DNA of 64,000 nucleotides from Actinoplanes sp. L3-i22 (lineage in GTDB: Bacteria > Actinomycetota > Actinomycetes > Mycobacteriales > Micromonosporaceae): NCBI RefSeq assembly GCF_019704555.1, contig NZ_AP024745.1:7014501-7078500 (forward strand), given 5' to 3'. Position numbers and translations under genes: made by a program. This document shows, piece by piece, positions 1-7,955 of the stretch (positions are counted from its first letter, which is position 1; each line of letters starts with the position of its first letter). The notes beneath the pieces are model-generated. The model was not told where the DNA came from. It made no database searches and saw nothing but the letters and a program-made list of their open reading frames with translations.

Positions 1-1089
1 CTCACCGCGGTCGGCTCGTTCGGCAGCAATCCCGGCGCGCTGAAGATGTACGCCTACGTCCCGGACGGCCTGCCCACCGGCCGTCCGCTGGTCGTGGCGC
101 TGCACGGCTGCACGCAGAGCGCCACCGACTACTACTCGCACTCCGGCTGGCCCAAGTACGCCGACCTGTACCGGGCCGCGGTCGTCTTCCCCGAGCAGAC
201 CACCGGCAACAACTCGCTGAGCTGCTTCAACTGGTTCACCGCCGGGGACATCGGCCGCGGCCAGGGCGAGGCATTGTCGATCAAACAGATGGTCGACAAA
301 GCCATTGCGGCGTACGGGTCGGACCCGTCCCGGGTCTACGTCACCGGCCTGTCCGCCGGCGGCGCGATGACCGCCGTGATGGTGGCCGCCTACCCGGACG
401 TGTTCGCCGGTGGCGCGGTCGTCGCCGGGCTGCCGTACAACTGCGGCACGGTCTGCCAGTACCAGGCCCAGAGCAAGACCCCGAAGCAGTGGGGTGACCT
501 GGTCCGCGCCGCGAATCCGGGCTACACCGGGCCGTGGCCGAAGGTCGGCATCTGGTACGGCACCTCGGACACCACGGTCGTCCCGGCGAACGCCACCGAG
601 CTGCGCGACCAGTGGACCAACGTCGCCGGGGTGTCGCAGACGGCGACGTCGACGGAAACCCTGCCCGGATCGACGACCGTCGAGCACTACGGCAGCGCGG
701 TCACGCTCTACCGGGTGCAGGGCATCGCGCACGGCACGCCGGTCGCGCCCGGCAGCGCGGAGAACCAGTGCGGCACGACCGGGACGTACTATCTCGCCTC
801 GATCTGCTCGTCCTACTACATCGCCCAGTCCTGGGGCCTGACCGGCGGCACCACCCCGCCGACCAGCCCGACGCCGTCGACCAGCCCGACGACGACCCCG
901 CCGACCGCGCAGCCCTGTTTCACCGCCAGCAACTACGCGCACACCACGGCCGGGCGCGCCTACCAGTCCGGTGGTTACGCCTACGCCAACGGATCGAACC
1001 AGGCGATGGGGCTGTGGAACACATTTACCACCCACACCCTGCGCCTGACCGGAACAAACTTCTACGTGCTCGCCGACGGGCAGTGCTGA
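1..1089 (+). CDS. Secreted PHB-depolymerase-type esterase, 5' partial
   Basis: The reading frame is open from base 1, so the start and any signal peptide lie outside the window. It encodes an alpha/beta-hydrolase of the extracellular short-chain polyhydroxyalkanoate depolymerase/feruloyl esterase type. Visible are an oxyanion-hole motif VVALHGCTQ, the nucleophile box VTGLSAGGAM (Ser codon at 352-354), an acid region GTSDTTVVPAN and a catalytic His in GIAHGTPV. A Thr/Pro/Ser-rich linker (about 846-910) leads to a C-terminal domain bounded by cysteines (CFTASNYAH ... LADGQC), probably a substrate-binding or stabilising module. Modular catalytic-linker-binding layout is typical of exported polymer hydrolases. 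Polyester versus feruloyl ester specificity cannot be decided from sequence alone. Confidence 0.88.
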   Translation, partial: LTAVGSFGSNPGALKMYAYVPDGLPTGRPLVVALHGCTQSATDYYSHSGWPKYADLYRAAVVFPEQTTGNNSLSCFNWFTAGDIGRGQGEALSIKQMVDKAIAAYGSDPSRVYVTGLSAGGAMTAVMVAAYPDVFAGGAVVAGLPYNCGTVCQYQAQSKTPKQWGDLVRAANPGYTGPWPKVGIWYGTSDTTVVPANATELRDQWTNVAGVSQTATSTETLPGSTTVEHYGSAVTLYRVQGIAHGTPVAPGSAENQCGTTGTYYLASICSSYYIAQSWGLTGGTTPPTSPTPSTSPTTTPPTAQPCFTASNYAHTTAGRAYQSGGYAYANGSNQAMGLWNTFTTHTLRLTGTNFYVLADGQC

Positions 1090-1093
1090 GCCA

Positions 1094-1149
1094 CGGCGGG
1101 CGGCCGCACATCGATGTTCTTCTGCTCATCGATTGATGGCCGCCCGCCG
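1094..1149 (+). terminator. Long stem-loop after esterase gene
   Basis: Arms 1094-1105 and 1138-1149 pair perfectly (12 bp, GC-only), an unpaired 4-base bulge follows on each side, then 1110-1116 pairs with 1127-1133 (7 bp) around a 10-base loop. It lies 5 bases after the esterase stop codon and before the next gene. No T-run follows, as is common for actinomycete terminators. Confidence 0.75.
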
Positions 1150-1178
1150 TTGCCGTACGCCGACGATATTGATCTCTC

Positions 1179-2966
1179 GTGGAACGAAGGAATCTTCTCC
1201 GCGCGGCCATCGCCGTGCCCGCCGTCCCCCTGGCCGTCGGCGCGTTCGACGTCGCCCCGGCCGCGGCCTCGTCAGCGAAGTTCGACACCCACGACCCGCG
1301 GTTCGCCCTCGCGGTCCTGCCCGACACGCAGTACCTGTTCGACGCGGACAGCGCCGACCCGGCACCGCTGCGGGCGACCTTCAAATACCTGCTGGAGCAG
1401 CGCGCCGAGGACAACGTCGCCTTCCTCACCCACCTGGGCGACGTCACCGAGCACGGCACCGAGCAGGAGATCAACCTGGCCGGGACGACGTTCCAGGCGA
1501 TCGACGGGCGGCTGCCGTACAGCGTGCTCGCCGGCAATCACGACGTCAACGGCGGCACCGACGACCAACGCGGCGACACGCCGTACCGGAAGGTCTTCGG
1601 TCCTGATCGGTTCCGGCACGCCGCCACGTTCCTCGGCTCGTCCGCGGACGGCTACAACAGCGCCCACCGGATCACCGCCGCCGGCCGGCAGTGGCTGATC
1701 CTGGCGCTCGACTGGCGCATCTCCGACGCGGGCCTCACCTGGGCACGAAACATTCTCACGGCGAACCCGAAGCTGCCGGCGATCGTCACCACCCACGACC
1801 TGGCCTGGGCCGACGACGCCGGGCAGGCCTACCTGTCCGGGAACGGTCAGCGGCTCTGGGACCAGTTGATCAACGAACACGACCAGATCTTCCTGACCTT
1901 GAACGGCCACTACTGGCCGCCGGGACGGACCGTGCTCAAGAACGCCGCCGGGCACGACGTGCACGTGCACATCACCAACTACCAGGACCGGTACTACGGC
2001 GGCGCCGGCATGATCCGGCTCTACCACTTCGACCTGGTGCGCAACCGGATCGACGTGGAGACGTTCGCGCCCTGGTTCCTCAAGCGCGACGCCGAGGACC
2101 GCACGCCGCTCGAGGCCGAGACCATCGAGCTGACCAGCGACGTCGACCGGTTCAGCCTGTCGGTGGACTTCGACGAGCGGTTCGCCGGCTTCGCGCCGCC
2201 GGCGCTGCCCGCCCCGCGCCCGGCCGCCCAGGTCATCGACCGGCACACCGCCGCCTACTGGCGCTTCGAGGGCGACGTCGAGAAGGTCAACGACCTGACC
2301 GGCAAGGGCAACGACCTTACGGTACGGCGTTTGACCGCAACCGATCATCTGACCGTCTCCCCCGAGCACCACCTCGGCGCGCCCACCCACTCCAGCATCC
2401 GCTTCGACGGCGGATCCGGTCGCGGCGCCCTGCTGCAGACCGCCCCGAACGCCCCGCTGAACAGCCTGAAGTTCCTCGACGGCTACACGTTTGAAACTTT
2501 CCTCAAGCTGCCCGAGCCGTTCGAGGGCAACCACAACTGGATGGGCATCTTCAGCTGGGAGGGGCGCAGCGGCGACGCCGGCAAGCACAGCGGCTGGTCC
2601 CCGCTCGAACCGACCTGCAGCCTGAACCTGTCGCCGGAAAGATTCCTCCAGTACGTGCTGTACACCGAGGACGGCGACCACAACCCGACGTCGTGGGGCC
2701 ACGCCATGCCGGTCGGCGTCTGGCACCACGTCGCGGTCGTCAACGACGGCAAGCGCAGCATCGTCTGGGTCAACGGCTCGAAGATCGCCCGCAACCCGAC
2801 CCAGCCGGCGCACGGCGTCGCCACCCTGGGCCGCCCGTTCACGCTCGGCGGCACGTCCTTCGACCTGAACTACGACCAGAGCTTCTACGGCTGGATCGGC
2901 GACACCCGGATCACCACGCGCGCCCTGCGCCCCGAGCAGTTCCTCCCGGCCGGCCGCTTCCGCTAG
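1179..2966 (+). CDS. Tat-exported metallophosphoesterase with LamG-like C-terminal domain
   Basis: 595 residues. The N-terminus MERRNLLRAAIAVPAV followed by APAAASS is a twin-arginine signal peptide. The calcineurin-like metallophosphoesterase core shows a first metal motif LPDTQY, LGDVTEHG, the GNHD motif (LAGNHDVNGG), THDLAW and NGHYW, all metal-ligand blocks. From about residue 355 a concanavalin-like/LamG segment starts (YWRFEGDVEKVND ... GVWHHVAVVNDG ... WVNGSKIA), suggesting carbohydrate or surface binding. GTG at 1179 is the first possible start after an in-frame TGA at 1170; no clear ribosome site is seen, so the message may be leaderless. Substrate is unknown (phosphodiester or phosphomonoester). 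Ends just before a strong hairpin shared with the convergent sigma gene. Confidence 0.85.
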   Translation: MERRNLLRAAIAVPAVPLAVGAFDVAPAAASSAKFDTHDPRFALAVLPDTQYLFDADSADPAPLRATFKYLLEQRAEDNVAFLTHLGDVTEHGTEQEINLAGTTFQAIDGRLPYSVLAGNHDVNGGTDDQRGDTPYRKVFGPDRFRHAATFLGSSADGYNSAHRITAAGRQWLILALDWRISDAGLTWARNILTANPKLPAIVTTHDLAWADDAGQAYLSGNGQRLWDQLINEHDQIFLTLNGHYWPPGRTVLKNAAGHDVHVHITNYQDRYYGGAGMIRLYHFDLVRNRIDVETFAPWFLKRDAEDRTPLEAETIELTSDVDRFSLSVDFDERFAGFAPPALPAPRPAAQVIDRHTAAYWRFEGDVEKVNDLTGKGNDLTVRRLTATDHLTVSPEHHLGAPTHSSIRFDGGSGRGALLQTAPNAPLNSLKFLDGYTFETFLKLPEPFEGNHNWMGIFSWEGRSGDAGKHSGWSPLEPTCSLNLSPERFLQYVLYTEDGDHNPTSWGHAMPVGVWHHVAVVNDGKRSIVWVNGSKIARNPTQPAHGVATLGRPFTLGGTSFDLNYDQSFYGWIGDTRITTRALRPEQFLPAGRFR

Positions 2967-2973
2967 GCCGGCC

Positions 2974-3011
2974 CCGGGGCGGCCCGCCAGCGCGCGGCCG
3001 GGCCGCCCCGG
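2974..3011. terminator. Bidirectional hairpin between convergent genes
   Basis: CCGGGGCGGCCC at 2974-2985 pairs perfectly with GGGCCGCCCCGG at 3000-3011 across a 14-base loop. It sits between the stop codons of the plus-strand metallophosphoesterase and the minus-strand sigma factor and can serve both. Confidence 0.75.
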
Positions 3012-3036
3012 CCCTTACCGCCTCGCCCGGTTCCGC

Positions 3037-3939
3037 TCATAGCTCGAACAGCGCGAACAGGGCCGGGTCGACGAAGGACACCGAGGACCGGATCAGGCCG
3101 CCGGTGACGGTGAAGAGCTGGATCGAGTGCGGGGCGCCGGCCGGGGTGTAGGCGGCCAGGGCCGGGCTGCCGTTGGCGGCGATCGGGACCAGGCGCCAGC
3201 CCGGGCCGCGCATCGCGAAGACCCGCTCGATGAAGGTCCGATAGTGATCGCGGCCGGCGAGCCAGAGGTTCACCGGCGGCATCTCCAGGACCACGTCCTC
3301 GGCCAGCAACCGGGTCAGGGCCGGCACGTCGGCGGCCTCGAACGCGGCCGCGTACCGCGCGACCACCGCCTGCCCGGCCGGGTCGGCGGGCTCGCGCAGC
3401 GCGTCCGGGGACGGGGACGCGGCGCGCAGCGCGGTCCGGGCCCGCTGCAGGCCGCTGTTCACCGCGGCGACGCTGCAGTCCAGGATCTGCGCCGTCTCGG
3501 CGGCCGACATCTGCAGCACCTCGCGCAGCACCAGGATCGCCCGCGGCCGGGCCGGCAGCAGCTGCAGCGCCGCGACCAGCGCGAGCCGCAGCCCGGCCCG
3601 TTGCAGGACGGCGTCCGCCGGGTCGCCGAGCCGGGCGTCCGGGAACGGCTGCAGCCACCGGATCTCACGACTCGGCGTCAGCGGCGCGTACGGGTCGTCG
3701 CCGGCCGGGCCGAGACCGCTCGGCAGCGGGCGGCGGGCCCGGCCGTCCAGCGCGGTCAGGCAGGCGTTGGTCGCGATCCGGTGCAGCCAGGTGCGCACCG
3801 AGGCACGGGCCGGGTCGTACCGATCGGCGGCCGTGAAGGCGCGCAGCATCGTCTCCTGCACCAGGTCCTCGGCCTCCTGGAACGAGCCGAGCATCCGGTA
3901 GCAGTGCGCGAGCAGATCGCCGCGGAATTCTTCGAACAT
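3037..3939 (-). CDS. ECF RNA polymerase sigma factor with SnoaL-like C-terminal extension
   Basis: 300 residues. Region 2 is seen in MFEEFRGDLLAHCYRMLGS, QEAEDLVQETMLRAF and VRTWLHRIATNACL; region 4 in LPARPRAILVLREVLQMS and AETAQILDCSVAAVNSGLQRAR. A C-terminal part (from about residue 197, VVARYAAAFEAADVPALTRL to the end) has the SnoaL/NTF2-like fold pattern known to modulate some ECF groups (SigJ/SigX5-like, TIGR02960 type). The chosen ATG has GGAGAA upstream; the frame is open further upstream but that part lacks sigma homology and overlaps the divergent reductase. No anti-sigma gene is adjacent, consistent with ECFs controlled through their own extension. It is divergent from the reductase at 4018, a possible target. 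Confidence 0.9.
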   Translation of the reverse strand: MFEEFRGDLLAHCYRMLGSFQEAEDLVQETMLRAFTAADRYDPARASVRTWLHRIATNACLTALDGRARRPLPSGLGPAGDDPYAPLTPSREIRWLQPFPDARLGDPADAVLQRAGLRLALVAALQLLPARPRAILVLREVLQMSAAETAQILDCSVAAVNSGLQRARTALRAASPSPDALREPADPAGQAVVARYAAAFEAADVPALTRLLAEDVVLEMPPVNLWLAGRDHYRTFIERVFAMRGPGWRLVPIAANGSPALAAYTPAGAPHSIQLFTVTGGLIRSSVSFVDPALFALFEL

Positions 3940-4017
3940 GGCGGATTCTCCGATGAGTTCACCGGCCCGGGCCGGTATGTGGTCGGTGAGAGAGTTTCCG
4001 ACCGAAGGGATCCGACC

Positions 4018-4575
4018 ATGGGCGACGTCATCGTCACTCAGTTTTCCACGCTCGACGGCGTGGTCTCCGACCCGGACGGGCGCGGCGGCACCGGATACGG
4101 CGGCTGGGCGTTCCGCTACGGGTCCGGGCCGGTCGCCGACGACAAGTTCCGGCTCGGCGACCGGATGGACCGGGGCGTCCAGCTGTACGGCCGGCGCACC
4201 TGGGAGGCGTTCGCCGCCCTGTGGCCGGGGCGCGACGGTGCTTTCGCCAAGCGGATGAACGACGTACCGAAGCATGTCGCGACCCGGACCGGCATCGACC
4301 CGCAGCGGTGGCAGCACTCCCGGGCGATCGGCGGCGACGCCGTCGCCTGGGTCGAGAAGACCCGGGAGAGCACCGACATCGTGGTGATCGGCAGCCTCAG
4401 CCTGATCCGGCAGCTCGCCGCGGCCGATCTGGTCGACGAGTACCGCCTGGTCACGTTCCCGCTGGTGACGGGCGAGGGCGACCGGCTGTTCAGCACGCCG
4501 GGAAGCTTCGAGATCACCATGGTCGAGCAGGTCGGCCCGACGGTCCTGACCCAGCTCCGGCGGGTCCGCGACTGA
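4018..4575 (+). CDS. RibD C-terminal/dihydrofolate-reductase-like protein
   Basis: 185 residues. The sequence begins MGDVIVTQFSTLDGVVSDPDG, carries LYGRRTWEAFAALWP and ends with DIVVIGSLSLIRQLAAADLVDEYRL and TFPLVTGEGDRLF, the diagnostic blocks of the small RibD_C/YyaP-like reductases. Members bind NADPH; true folate or riboflavin roles are rarely shown. Start ATG has GAAGGGA 8 bases upstream. Divergent from the ECF sigma factor with a 78-base spacer, an arrangement frequently seen for SigJ-like ECF genes, so it may be part of that regulon (inference). Confidence 0.85.
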   Translation: MGDVIVTQFSTLDGVVSDPDGRGGTGYGGWAFRYGSGPVADDKFRLGDRMDRGVQLYGRRTWEAFAALWPGRDGAFAKRMNDVPKHVATRTGIDPQRWQHSRAIGGDAVAWVEKTRESTDIVVIGSLSLIRQLAAADLVDEYRLVTFPLVTGEGDRLFSTPGSFEITMVEQVGPTVLTQLRRVRD

Positions 4576-4598
4576 TCATCGCATTTGCGGTGGCCGAT

Positions 4599-6557
4599 AT
4601 GGTCGGCGGCGTGACCAAGGCCTTCTCGGTGCTGCTGTTCATCCCGTTCCTGGCGGTGACCGTGCTGGCGTTCGCCGCGGTCATCCGGCGGCTGCTGGGG
4701 GTCCGCGTCGGTCCCGGGCGGACCCTGCTGGCCGGCGTCCTGGCGACGCTGGTGACCTCGCCGATCCTGGCCGCGCTCGCGCCGCCCGACCCGGGGAGCG
4801 TGACCGCGCTCGAGGGCACCCTGCTGGTCCTGGCGGCGGCCAGCATCGCCGCGCTGCTCGCGATGACCGCCCTGGTCGTGCTGGAGGTGCTGCTGCCGGC
4901 CGGGTCGCTGCCCGGGCCGGTGGAGACCTGGCGCGGGCTGCGGCGGCGGGTCGAGCGGACCCGGCGGTACTCGACGATCGTGCGGATCGCGCTGCGGCAC
5001 GGGCTCGGCCGGTTCCTGCGCGGGCCGGCCCGGCCCGGGCCGACCTCGGCCGCCGCGCGCCGCAAGCTGGCCCGGTCGCTGCGGGAGGCGCTCGACGAGG
5101 GCGGGGTCACCTTCGTCAAGGTCGGGCAGCTGCTGTCGACCCGGCGGGACCTGCTGCCGGCCGAGTTCGTCGAGGAGCTGACCGCGCTGCAGGACCGGGC
5201 CGCGCCGGTGCCGTGGGCCGAGATCGCCCCGGCGCTGGCCGGGCTCGGCGCCGGCCTCGCCGAGGTCGACGAGCAGCCGCTGGCCGCCGCGTCGGTGGCG
5301 CAGGTGCACGCCGCCCGGCTGGCCGACGGCACCCCGGTGGTGGTCAAGGTGCGCCGGCCGGGAGTCGCCGCGGTCGTCGAACGGGACCTGGACATCCTGC
5401 TGCGGCTGGCCGGGGTGCTGGAGGCGCGCACCTCGTGGGGGCGGTCGCTCGGTGTGCGGCGGCTCGCCCTGGGCTTCGCCGACGCGCTGCGCGAGGAGCT
5501 CGACTTCACCGTCGAGCGCGACAACCTGCAGACCATGGCGGCGGCGCTGGCCACCTCACCCGGGCGCGGGGTCGAGGTGCCGTTCGCGTACGCCGAGCTC
5601 AGCTCCGAACGCGTGCTGGTGATGCGCCGGCTGCCCGGCACGCCGCTGGGTGCGGCCGGGACCGTCCTGGACGGGCTCGACGACGAGCGCCGGCACCGGA
5701 TCGCCGCCGGACTGCTCGACAGCCTGCTCGACCAGGTGCTGGTGCACGGGATCTTCCACGCCGACCTGCACCCCGGGAACCTGCTGGTGGCGGCGGACGG
5801 GTCGCTGGGGATGCTCGACCTCGGCTCGGTCGGCCGCCTCGACGCGGTCACCCGGGCCGCGGTCGGCCGGCTGCTCGCCGCGGTCGGGCGCGGGGACGCG
5901 GTCGGGGCCAGCGACGCGCTGCTCGACCTCGCCGACCGGAACGAGGACGTGGACGAGCGGGACCTGCAGCGGGCGCTGGGCATGCTGCTGGTCCGCTACG
6001 CGGCCCCGGGCAGCAGCGCCGGGGTGGCGGCGGTCTCCGCGCTGCTGCGCACGTTCACGGCGTACGGCCTGGGGGTGCCCGCCCCGGTCGCCGCGGTCTT
6101 CCGGGCCTTCGCCACCCTGGAGGGCACGCTCGGGCTGCTGCGGCCCGGGTTCGACCTGATCGCCCAGGCCCGCGAGTCCGGCAGCCGGCGGATCCTCGGC
6201 ACGTTCGCGCCGCGGGCGGTCGAGGAGGAGCTGGTCGCGCTGCTGCCGATGCTGCGCGGGCTGCCCCGCCGCCTGGACCGGCTCGGCGACGCGGCCGAGA
6301 ACGGGCGGCTGCGGCTCAACGTCCGGCTGTTCTCCGACGACCAGGACCGGCGGGTGGTCACCGGGCTGGTCCACCAGGCCCTGCTCACGGTGATCGGCGC
6401 GGCCGCCGGGGTGATGGCCACGCTGCTGCTGGGCAGCGGCGACGGGCCGCGGGTGACGGCGTCGGTCGGGCTGTTCCCGGTCCTGGGCTACGGCCTGCTG
6501 GTCGTCTCGGTGGTGCTGGTCCTGCGCGTGCTGGCGATCATTCTGCGCCGGGACTGA
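4599..6557 (+). CDS. ABC1/UbiB-family atypical protein kinase-like membrane protein
   Basis: About 652 residues. Three predicted N-terminal membrane spans (VLLFIPFLAVTVLAFAAVI; LLAGVLATLVTSPILAAL; LLVLAAASIAALLAMTAL) precede an ADCK/UbiB kinase core: the KxGQ motif in TFVKVGQLLSTRRDLLP, the Ala-rich loop AAASVAQVHAARL, VVVKVRRPG (ATP lysine), HADLHPGNLLV (catalytic loop) and MLDLGSVGRL (metal motif). Two further spans close the protein (VIGAAAGVMATLLL; LLVVSVVLVLRVLAIIL). UbiB relatives act as ATPases supporting isoprenoid quinone metabolism; in actinomycetes, which use menaquinone, the role is unsettled. The start is uncertain: ATG 4599 is chosen but GTG 4590 and 4611 are in frame and none has a strong ribosome site. 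Confidence 0.85.
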   Translation: MVGGVTKAFSVLLFIPFLAVTVLAFAAVIRRLLGVRVGPGRTLLAGVLATLVTSPILAALAPPDPGSVTALEGTLLVLAAASIAALLAMTALVVLEVLLPAGSLPGPVETWRGLRRRVERTRRYSTIVRIALRHGLGRFLRGPARPGPTSAAARRKLARSLREALDEGGVTFVKVGQLLSTRRDLLPAEFVEELTALQDRAAPVPWAEIAPALAGLGAGLAEVDEQPLAAASVAQVHAARLADGTPVVVKVRRPGVAAVVERDLDILLRLAGVLEARTSWGRSLGVRRLALGFADALREELDFTVERDNLQTMAAALATSPGRGVEVPFAYAELSSERVLVMRRLPGTPLGAAGTVLDGLDDERRHRIAAGLLDSLLDQVLVHGIFHADLHPGNLLVAADGSLGMLDLGSVGRLDAVTRAAVGRLLAAVGRGDAVGASDALLDLADRNEDVDERDLQRALGMLLVRYAAPGSSAGVAAVSALLRTFTAYGLGVPAPVAAVFRAFATLEGTLGLLRPGFDLIAQARESGSRRILGTFAPRAVEEELVALLPMLRGLPRRLDRLGDAAENGRLRLNVRLFSDDQDRRVVTGLVHQALLTVIGAAAGVMATLLLGSGDGPRVTASVGLFPVLGYGLLVVSVVLVLRVLAIILRRD

Positions 6558-6578
6558 CACCCGGTATCCGCGTGGTCA

Positions 6579-7205
6579 TCACGCGGGGGCCGGCGGGCCC
6601 GCGGGCGGCGGCACCGGGCCGGCGTCGGCGAACCAGCCGGCGTCCAGGGCCGGAGCGGTGTCGCGGACCACGTAGCGCTCCTGGACCTCCAGGATCTCGT
6701 GGCCGGCGGCGGCCAGCTCGCCGCGCAGCGCCATGAACCGGGCCAGCGCGGTGGTGCGGCCCGCGCGGTGGAAGCGTTGGGTCACGAACCGGTGGCCGGT
6801 TCCGCCGGCGCTGCGGGACAGGCGCGCGCGGTGCGGGGTGACCAGCGCGCCGAGCGCCGCGACCGGGCCGGGGTCCAGGCGGACCTTCACGTGCTGCTCG
6901 AAGTAGCGCTCGCCGGTGGCCTCGGCGTCGCGGACCGGCACGCCGCCGGCCTCGGGGCCGATCGCGATCTTCGTTCGCACCACGTCGAGGCCGGTGTCGC
7001 GGAGACGGGTCTGTTCGTCGTGGACGGCCTCCACGACGTACGCCCAAGGGCCGTTGATCTTGAAGTTGATCATGGGTTGGCCCGGATGCCGGCCGCGGTC
7101 GAGGACGATGTCGCGGAATCGCAGGCCGTCGCGGCGGGCGGTCGCCTCGGCTTCGCGGCGCTGGACGGCCGGCGTGGTCAGGTGCACGTCGAATTCCCCG
7201 TTCAT
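6579..7205 (-). CDS. Conserved actinobacterial protein of unknown function
   Basis: 208 residues, not assigned to a named family. It begins MNGEFDVHLTT and contains GLRFRDIVLDRG, YFEQHVKVRL, HRARLSRSA and HRFVTQRFH blocks and ends in a Pro/Ala tail. These ordered FEVHLT, YFE-H-VK, LSR-A and RFVTQR blocks recur in actinobacterial hypothetical proteins as far as I recall, but no activity is known to me. No membrane span or signal is visible. Ribosome site AGGAT lies about 10 bases before the ATG. It converges on the kinase gene with 21 bases between stops and is divergent from the FMN reductase. Confidence 0.72.
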   Translation of the reverse strand: MNGEFDVHLTTPAVQRREAEATARRDGLRFRDIVLDRGRHPGQPMINFKINGPWAYVVEAVHDEQTRLRDTGLDVVRTKIAIGPEAGGVPVRDAEATGERYFEQHVKVRLDPGPVAALGALVTPHRARLSRSAGGTGHRFVTQRFHRAGRTTALARFMALRGELAAAGHEILEVQERYVVRDTAPALDAGWFADAGPVPPPAGPPAPA

Positions 7206-7331
7206 GCCGGCAGATCCTATGGACGACCACCGACAAAAATTTCCTACGACGTGGTGACCGGGCGCGCCCGGCCGACGCCGTACCGGGAAAGGGTCTTAGA
7301 TTGGTCTTGCGTAAAAGTTGAAGGAGCAAGC

Positions 7332-7901
7332 ATGTCGAGTCCGGTTCTGCAGATCATCGCCGCCAGCACCCGGGACGGGCGCAAGGGCTTCGCGGTCGCC
7401 CAGTGGGTGCAGCGCGTCGCCGAGGCCCACGGCGGCTTCGACGTCGAGCTCGTCGACCTCGCCGAGGTCGGCCTCCCGCTGTTCGACGAGCCGAACCACC
7501 CTCGGCTGGGACAGTACAAGCACCAGCACACCAAGGACTGGAGCGCGATCGCCCGGCGGGCCGACGCCTACGTGTTCGTCACCCCGGAGTACAACCACTC
7601 CTTCCCTGCGTCGCTGAAGAACGCGCTCGACCACCTGTACGTGGAGTGGAACGACAAGCCGGCCGGGCTGGTCTCCTACGGCGGCGTCTCGGCCGGGCTG
7701 CGCGCCGCGACCGCGATCAAGCCGGTGCTCGCCTCGCTGAAGATCGTGCCGGTCACCGAGGCGGTGTCGGTGCCGATGTTCACCCAGTTCATCGGTGACG
7801 ACGGCCGGTTCGCGCCGTCCGCGCAGGTCGAGGCGTCCGGCAAGGCGATGCTCGACGAGCTGGTGCGCCTCACCGGCGCGCTGCGCCCGCTGCGCGGCTA
7901 G
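7332..7901 (+). CDS. NADPH-dependent FMN reductase (flavodoxin-like quinone/azo reductase)
   Basis: 189 residues. The flavodoxin-like fold is recognised by LQIIAASTRDGRKG (FMN phosphate loop), the hallmark TPEYNHSFPASLKNALDH and the YGGVSAGLRAA loop. Such enzymes transfer hydride from NAD(P)H to FMN, quinones or azo compounds in the cytosol. AAGGAG at 7321-7326 sits 5 bases before the ATG and fixes the start. Transcribed alone, with 126 bases of spacer to the divergent hypothetical gene. Confidence 0.92.
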   Translation: MSSPVLQIIAASTRDGRKGFAVAQWVQRVAEAHGGFDVELVDLAEVGLPLFDEPNHPRLGQYKHQHTKDWSAIARRADAYVFVTPEYNHSFPASLKNALDHLYVEWNDKPAGLVSYGGVSAGLRAATAIKPVLASLKIVPVTEAVSVPMFTQFIGDDGRFAPSAQVEASGKAMLDELVRLTGALRPLRG

Positions 7902-7955
7902 ACCGGGCGGTGCCGCGGTGACCAGCCGGCAGGCCGGCCACCGCGGCGGAACGGA

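Noticed and set aside
1272..2813. 513-codon open frame opposite the metallophosphoesterase gene
   Set aside because: Mirror of the GC-rich codon bias; the plus-strand protein has clear domains and a Tat signal.
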